DNA from: Micromonospora globbae
Lineage (GTDB): Bacteria > Actinomycetota > Actinomycetes > Mycobacteriales > Micromonosporaceae
DNA: 64,000 nucleotides
Assembly (NCBI RefSeq): GCF_003610785.1
Contig: NZ_RAQQ01000011.1
Coordinates: 169,963-233,962 of the forward strand
Direction of reading: 5' to 3'
Part shown: positions 61,390 to 64,000 of the stretch, piece after piece
Layout of the letters: every line of letters begins with the position of its first letter
Numbering within the stretch: position 1 is the stretch's first letter
The notes under the pieces: generated by a model
The model's input: only the letters and a program-made list of their open reading frames with translations
What the model was told of the DNA's origin: nothing
Database searches by the model: none
Translations under genes and position numbers: made by a program

Positions 61390-61770
61390 TCATCCGGGGA
61401 AGGCGTGGGAGCCGAAGCGCCCCCACGCCACGAGGACGGCCAGGGCGAGCAGGACGAGATTCGCCATGACCGGTTGGGTCTCGCGGCGGCGCAGGTGCAT
61501 GGCGGCGGCGCCGACCATCAGCGACGCCAGGCCGACGGCGGCCAGCGGTACCAGGACCGGCGCGACGCCGAGCGCGGCCGGCAGGATCAGGCCTACCGCG
61601 GCCAGGATCTCCAGGACGCCGATGACCTTCACGGCGGGGGTGCCGAGGTCGTCGAGGACGGCCATGCCGGAGGCGACCAACCTCTCCTTCGGCTGGATCA
61701 GCTTCATGGCCCCGGAGGCCAGGAAGGTGGCGGCGAGCAGTCCCGCGACGACCCACAGGACGATGTCCAT
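61390..61770 (-). CDS. DoxX family membrane protein, ECF41-linked
   Basis: This 126-residue protein has four membrane helices (about 4-22, 45-65, 70-88, 100-118) and DoxX blocks ATFLASGAMKLIQPKERL and VKVIGVLEILAAVGLILPA. DoxX proteins are among the usual genomic partners of ECF41 sigma factors. ATG 61770 follows GGAGGAG. The minus-strand promoter (see 61829-61893) mirrors that of the sigma gene, so this is the likely main target. Confidence 0.9.
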   Translation of the reverse strand: MDIVLWVVAGLLAATFLASGAMKLIQPKERLVASGMAVLDDLGTPAVKVIGVLEILAAVGLILPAALGVAPVLVPLAAVGLASLMVGAAAMHLRRRETQPVMANLVLLALAVLVAWGRFGSHAFPG

Positions 61771-61828
61771 GAACGTTCTCCTCCGGACGGTGTGCGGTGC
61801 GCCAGCTCCGCTGGCGGTTCAGCGGTAC

Positions 61829-61893
61829 GACGACGCGGGCGAGCCGGATGTGAGGTGGCGTGCGAACCTCACAGTTGCGCGCCGTACGCCGTC
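61829..61893. promoter_or_regulatory. Mirror-image ECF41-type divergent promoters
   Basis: On the plus strand CCTCACA (61867-61873), 16 bp, then CGTC (61890-61893). On the minus strand CCTCACA (complement of 61849-61855), 16 bp, then CGTC (complement of 61829-61832). The two -35 boxes form an inverted repeat with an 11-bp spacer. As I recall, ECF41 targets have TGTCACA and CGTC; these match 5 of 7 and 4 of 4 with the same spacing. Confidence 0.75.
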
Positions 61894-61936
61894 GAAACCG
61901 GTGAGGGCAGACGCGACCGAGGGAGCCGCCAGCACC

Positions 61937-62914
61937 ATGAGTGACCAGTCCGAGCCCGGCCGACCCGATCCGAGACTGAGCGCCGTCCTGGGGGAGCGGC
62001 GTCGGCTGATCGACCTCGCGTACCGGCTCCTCGGCTCGGTGGCCGACGCCGAGGACGTCGTGCAGGAGACGTACGCCCGCTGGTGCGCCATGCCGGACGC
62101 ACAGCGGGATGAGATCGCGTCGCCCGCCGCCTGGCTGACGACGGTCGCCGGTCGCGTCTGCCTGGACGTGCTCCGCTCGGCCCGGGTCCGCCGGGAGCGA
62201 TACGTGGGCGAATGGCTCCCGGAGCCGCTGCCCGACGCCACCGAGTGGATCAGCGGGCGGTCGGACGGCGCGCCGCCCGACCCGGCCGACCGGGTCACCC
62301 TCGACGAGTCGGTCACCATGGCCTTCCTCGTCGTGCTGGAGTCGATGACACCGGCCGAGCGCGTCGCGTTCGTCCTGCACGACGTCTTCCGCTACTCGTT
62401 CGCGGAGGTGGCCGGCATCGTCGGCCGTACGCCGGCGGCCTGCCGCCAGTTGGCCTCGTCGGCCCGCCGCCGCCTCCGCGCGGCGCAGGCCGCCCCCACG
62501 CCCCGAGCCCGGCGCGTCGAGGTCGTCAGGGACTTCAAGCGGGCGTGGGAGGCCCGGGACATCGACGCCCTCGTCGGTCTGCTCGACCCGGACGCCACCG
62601 CGGTCGCCGACGGCGGCGGCATCGTCGACGCCGAGTTCCGCCCGATCCGCGGTGCCGGGCGGATCGCGCGGGCGCTCGCCGACATCGCCGGCCGGGAGTA
62701 CGGCCTGACGATCCTCGAACGGACGGTCAACGGTCAGCCCGGCCTGGTGGTGCGGCAGGGCGGCGTCACCGGCACCGTGATGGCCTTCCACGTCACCGCC
62801 GGTCGGATCACGCACATCTGGGCCGTACGCAACCCGGACAAGCTCCGGTCGTGGCCACCGGGCGGCACCGCGGTGGCGGGGGCTCGTACGGTCGACAGCA
62901 GCACCGAGGGATGA
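61937..62914 (+). CDS. ECF41-type RNA polymerase sigma factor with SnoaL-like C-terminal domain
   Basis: This 325-residue protein has a sigma-2 region (LIDLAYRLLGSVADAEDVVQETYARWC), the ECF41 linker motif GEWLPEPLPD, and a sigma-4 region (MTPAERVAFVLHDVFRYSFAEVAGIVGRTPAACRQLASSARRRL). A SnoaL-like C-terminal domain (about 195-315) carries the DGGG motif (ATAVADGGGIVDAE). In studied members that domain modulates activity in place of an anti-sigma factor. ATG 61937 has GGGAG before it. It is divergent from DoxX with symmetric promoters. A beta-lactamase gene begins 13 bp after its stop, so the two are probably co-transcribed. Confidence 0.94.
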   Translation: MSDQSEPGRPDPRLSAVLGERRRLIDLAYRLLGSVADAEDVVQETYARWCAMPDAQRDEIASPAAWLTTVAGRVCLDVLRSARVRRERYVGEWLPEPLPDATEWISGRSDGAPPDPADRVTLDESVTMAFLVVLESMTPAERVAFVLHDVFRYSFAEVAGIVGRTPAACRQLASSARRRLRAAQAAPTPRARRVEVVRDFKRAWEARDIDALVGLLDPDATAVADGGGIVDAEFRPIRGAGRIARALADIAGREYGLTILERTVNGQPGLVVRQGGVTGTVMAFHVTAGRITHIWAVRNPDKLRSWPPGGTAVAGARTVDSSTEG

Positions 62915-62927
62915 AGGAGCAGCACGG

Positions 62928-63866
62928 GTGATTCCTGGGACCCGCCGGACCGCCGTGACGGTCGCCGCCGCGCTCGCGTGCGCCGCGCTCGCCGCCTGCT
63001 CGACGAGCGGCGCGCCGACCGCGTCCCGGTCGGGCGTGCCGTCGAGCCCGGCCGCCTCGGTATCGCCGGCGCCACGAGCGGCGCCCGCGGCACCGGACTT
63101 CGGCCGGCTCGAAGCGCGGTTCGACGCCCGGCTCGGCGTCTACGCCGTCGACACCGGCACCGGGCGCACCATCGAGCATCGGGCCGACGAGCGGTTCGGC
63201 TACGCGTCGACCTTCAAGGCGTTGGCCGCCGGGGCGCTGCTGGCGGCGACGTCCACCACCGAGCTGGACCGGGTGGTCCGGTACACGGAGGCTGACCTGG
63301 TGACGCACTCGCCGGTCACCGAGCGGCACGTGAAGACGGGGATGACCCTGCGCGAGCTGGGCGACGCCGCCGTCCGGTACAGCGACAACACGGCGGCGAA
63401 CCTGCTGTTGCGGCGGCTCGGCGGCCCGGCGGGCTTCGAGCGGGCGTTGCGCGAGCTGGGCGACCGGGTCACCGATCCGGAGCGGTTCGAGACCGACCTC
63501 AACGAGGCGACCCCCGGTGACCGGCGCGACACGAGCACCCCTCGGGCCCTCGCCAGCGACCTGCGGGCGTACATCCTCGGGGACGCCCTCGCGCCCGAGG
63601 ACCGGGCCGTGCTGACGGGGTGGCTCAAGGGGAACACGACGGGCGACACCCTCATCCGGGCCGGCGTCCCGGCCGGCTGGCAGGTGGGCGACAAGACCGG
63701 CTCCGGCGGGTACGGCACGCGTAACGACATAGCGGTGGTCTGGCCGCCCGACGGCGCCCCGATCGTGCTCGCGATCCTCTCCAGCCGGGAGGAGAAGGAC
63801 GCCAGCTCGGACGACACGCTGATCGCCGAGGCGGCGAAGGCCACGATCGAGGCCCTGCGCCGGTAG
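62928..63866 (+). CDS. Class A beta-lactamase lipoprotein
   Basis: This 312-residue serine beta-lactamase has Ser94-T-F-Lys97, the SDN loop at 152-154 (RYSDNTAAN), Glu188 in the omega loop (ETDLNEATPG, the ExxLN motif) and KTG at 256-258 (GDKTGSGGYGTRND). The N-terminus has a lipobox ending LAAC with Cys24, then a Ser/Pro/Ala-rich linker to about residue 58, so it is probably tethered to the outer face of the membrane. It hydrolyses penicillins and perhaps cephalosporins; the Lys-Thr-Gly-Ser-Gly form and missing Ambler-237 details do not show a wider spectrum. GTG 62928 follows GAAGGAG. Its position behind the ECF41 sigma gene suggests shared regulation. Confidence 0.95.
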   Translation: MIPGTRRTAVTVAAALACAALAACSTSGAPTASRSGVPSSPAASVSPAPRAAPAAPDFGRLEARFDARLGVYAVDTGTGRTIEHRADERFGYASTFKALAAGALLAATSTTELDRVVRYTEADLVTHSPVTERHVKTGMTLRELGDAAVRYSDNTAANLLLRRLGGPAGFERALRELGDRVTDPERFETDLNEATPGDRRDTSTPRALASDLRAYILGDALAPEDRAVLTGWLKGNTTGDTLIRAGVPAGWQVGDKTGSGGYGTRNDIAVVWPPDGAPIVLAILSSREEKDASSDDTLIAEAAKATIEALRR

Positions 63867-64000
63867 CGGCCCGCCCGTTACCTTTTTGATCGTCCCCAGC
63901 CGGGGACTGCTCGGTCGCCCGGCCCGGTATGACTTACTGCCCCTGTCGTACGGATGATCCGGGGGGTGTTGTCGCCGGGTCGGGTGGCGTCGACGGACCG
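63867..64000. other. Region after the beta-lactamase gene
   Basis: There is no gene in these 134 bp. GTCCCC (63892-63897) and GGGGAC (63902-63907) can form a short hairpin around AGCC, but no T-tract follows, so terminator function is uncertain. Confidence 0.4.

Noticed and set aside
63892..63907. Terminator for the beta-lactamase gene
   Set aside because: The stem is only 6 bp and no T-tract follows. The preceding CTTTTT lies on the wrong side for the plus strand.

Overview
The window is a chromosomal segment of a very high-GC actinomycete. Strong third-position G/C, frequent GTG and TTG starts, short intergenic gaps, many ATGA/GTGA stop-start overlaps, ECF41 and ECF42 sigma factors, a large LuxR-type ATPase regulator and a rifamycin-inactivating gene all fit a soil actinomycete. 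Micromonosporaceae is my best guess, but the rank is inferred. I see no rRNA, tRNA, CRISPR array, insertion sequence, phage block or origin. The region reads as ordinary arm or accessory chromosome built from small self-contained regulator-plus-target modules.

Layout. 1-7.8 kb: the end of an ABC ATPase, a LysR regulator, a long hibernation-factor-like protein with two C-terminal domains, a PadR-controlled MacB/FtsX-type ABC exporter, a fructosamine-kinase-like gene, an SDR, and the remnant of a P-loop kinase. 7.8-10.8 kb: rifampin phosphotransferase (rph) behind a rifamycin-associated element and a translationally coupled leader ORF. 10.9-19.9 kb: alpha/beta hydrolase, SRPBCC protein, LAL-type LuxR regulator, methyltransferase, an OmpR-type two-component pair and a divergent ABC-2 permease. 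20-23 kb: secreted X-Pro peptidase, an Imm1-like orphan and a DoxX protein. 23.2-34.9 kb: a rhamnoside-utilisation locus with LacI repressor, two permeases, cytoplasmic GH78, binding lipoprotein, secreted GH78 and GH1. It has three CGTT-centred operators and no transporter ATPase.

34.9-38.4 kb: a persulfide-detoxification module. A CstR-like repressor lies next to a persulfide dioxygenase-rhodanese fusion, a membrane rhodanese and a TauE/SafE exporter, with matching palindromes before both transcription units. 38.4-48.4 kb: DedA, MMPL transporter, NarL-type two-component pair, D-amino-acid-dehydrogenase-like flavoprotein divergent from a PucR regulator, an AlkD-like protein, and a three-gene DUF2089/membrane/SHOCT-like operon. 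48.5-56.6 kb: ECF42 sigma with its DGPF partner, an S9 peptidase, a DUF4097 protein divergent from an unusual two-HTH regulator, an erythromycin-esterase-like gene and an XRE regulator. 56.7-64 kb: NmrA-like and metallo-beta-lactamase-fold proteins, two TetR modules, an ECF41 sigma divergent from DoxX, and a class A beta-lactamase lipoprotein.

The strongest signals beyond gene calling are regulatory. They are mirror-image ECF41-type promoters in the sigma/DoxX gap, an ECF42-type promoter before the DGPF-sigma operon, the two persulfide-module palindromes, the rph leader, and three TCTAGA boxes at an exact 14-bp period between a TetR gene and a molybdopterin oxidoreductase.
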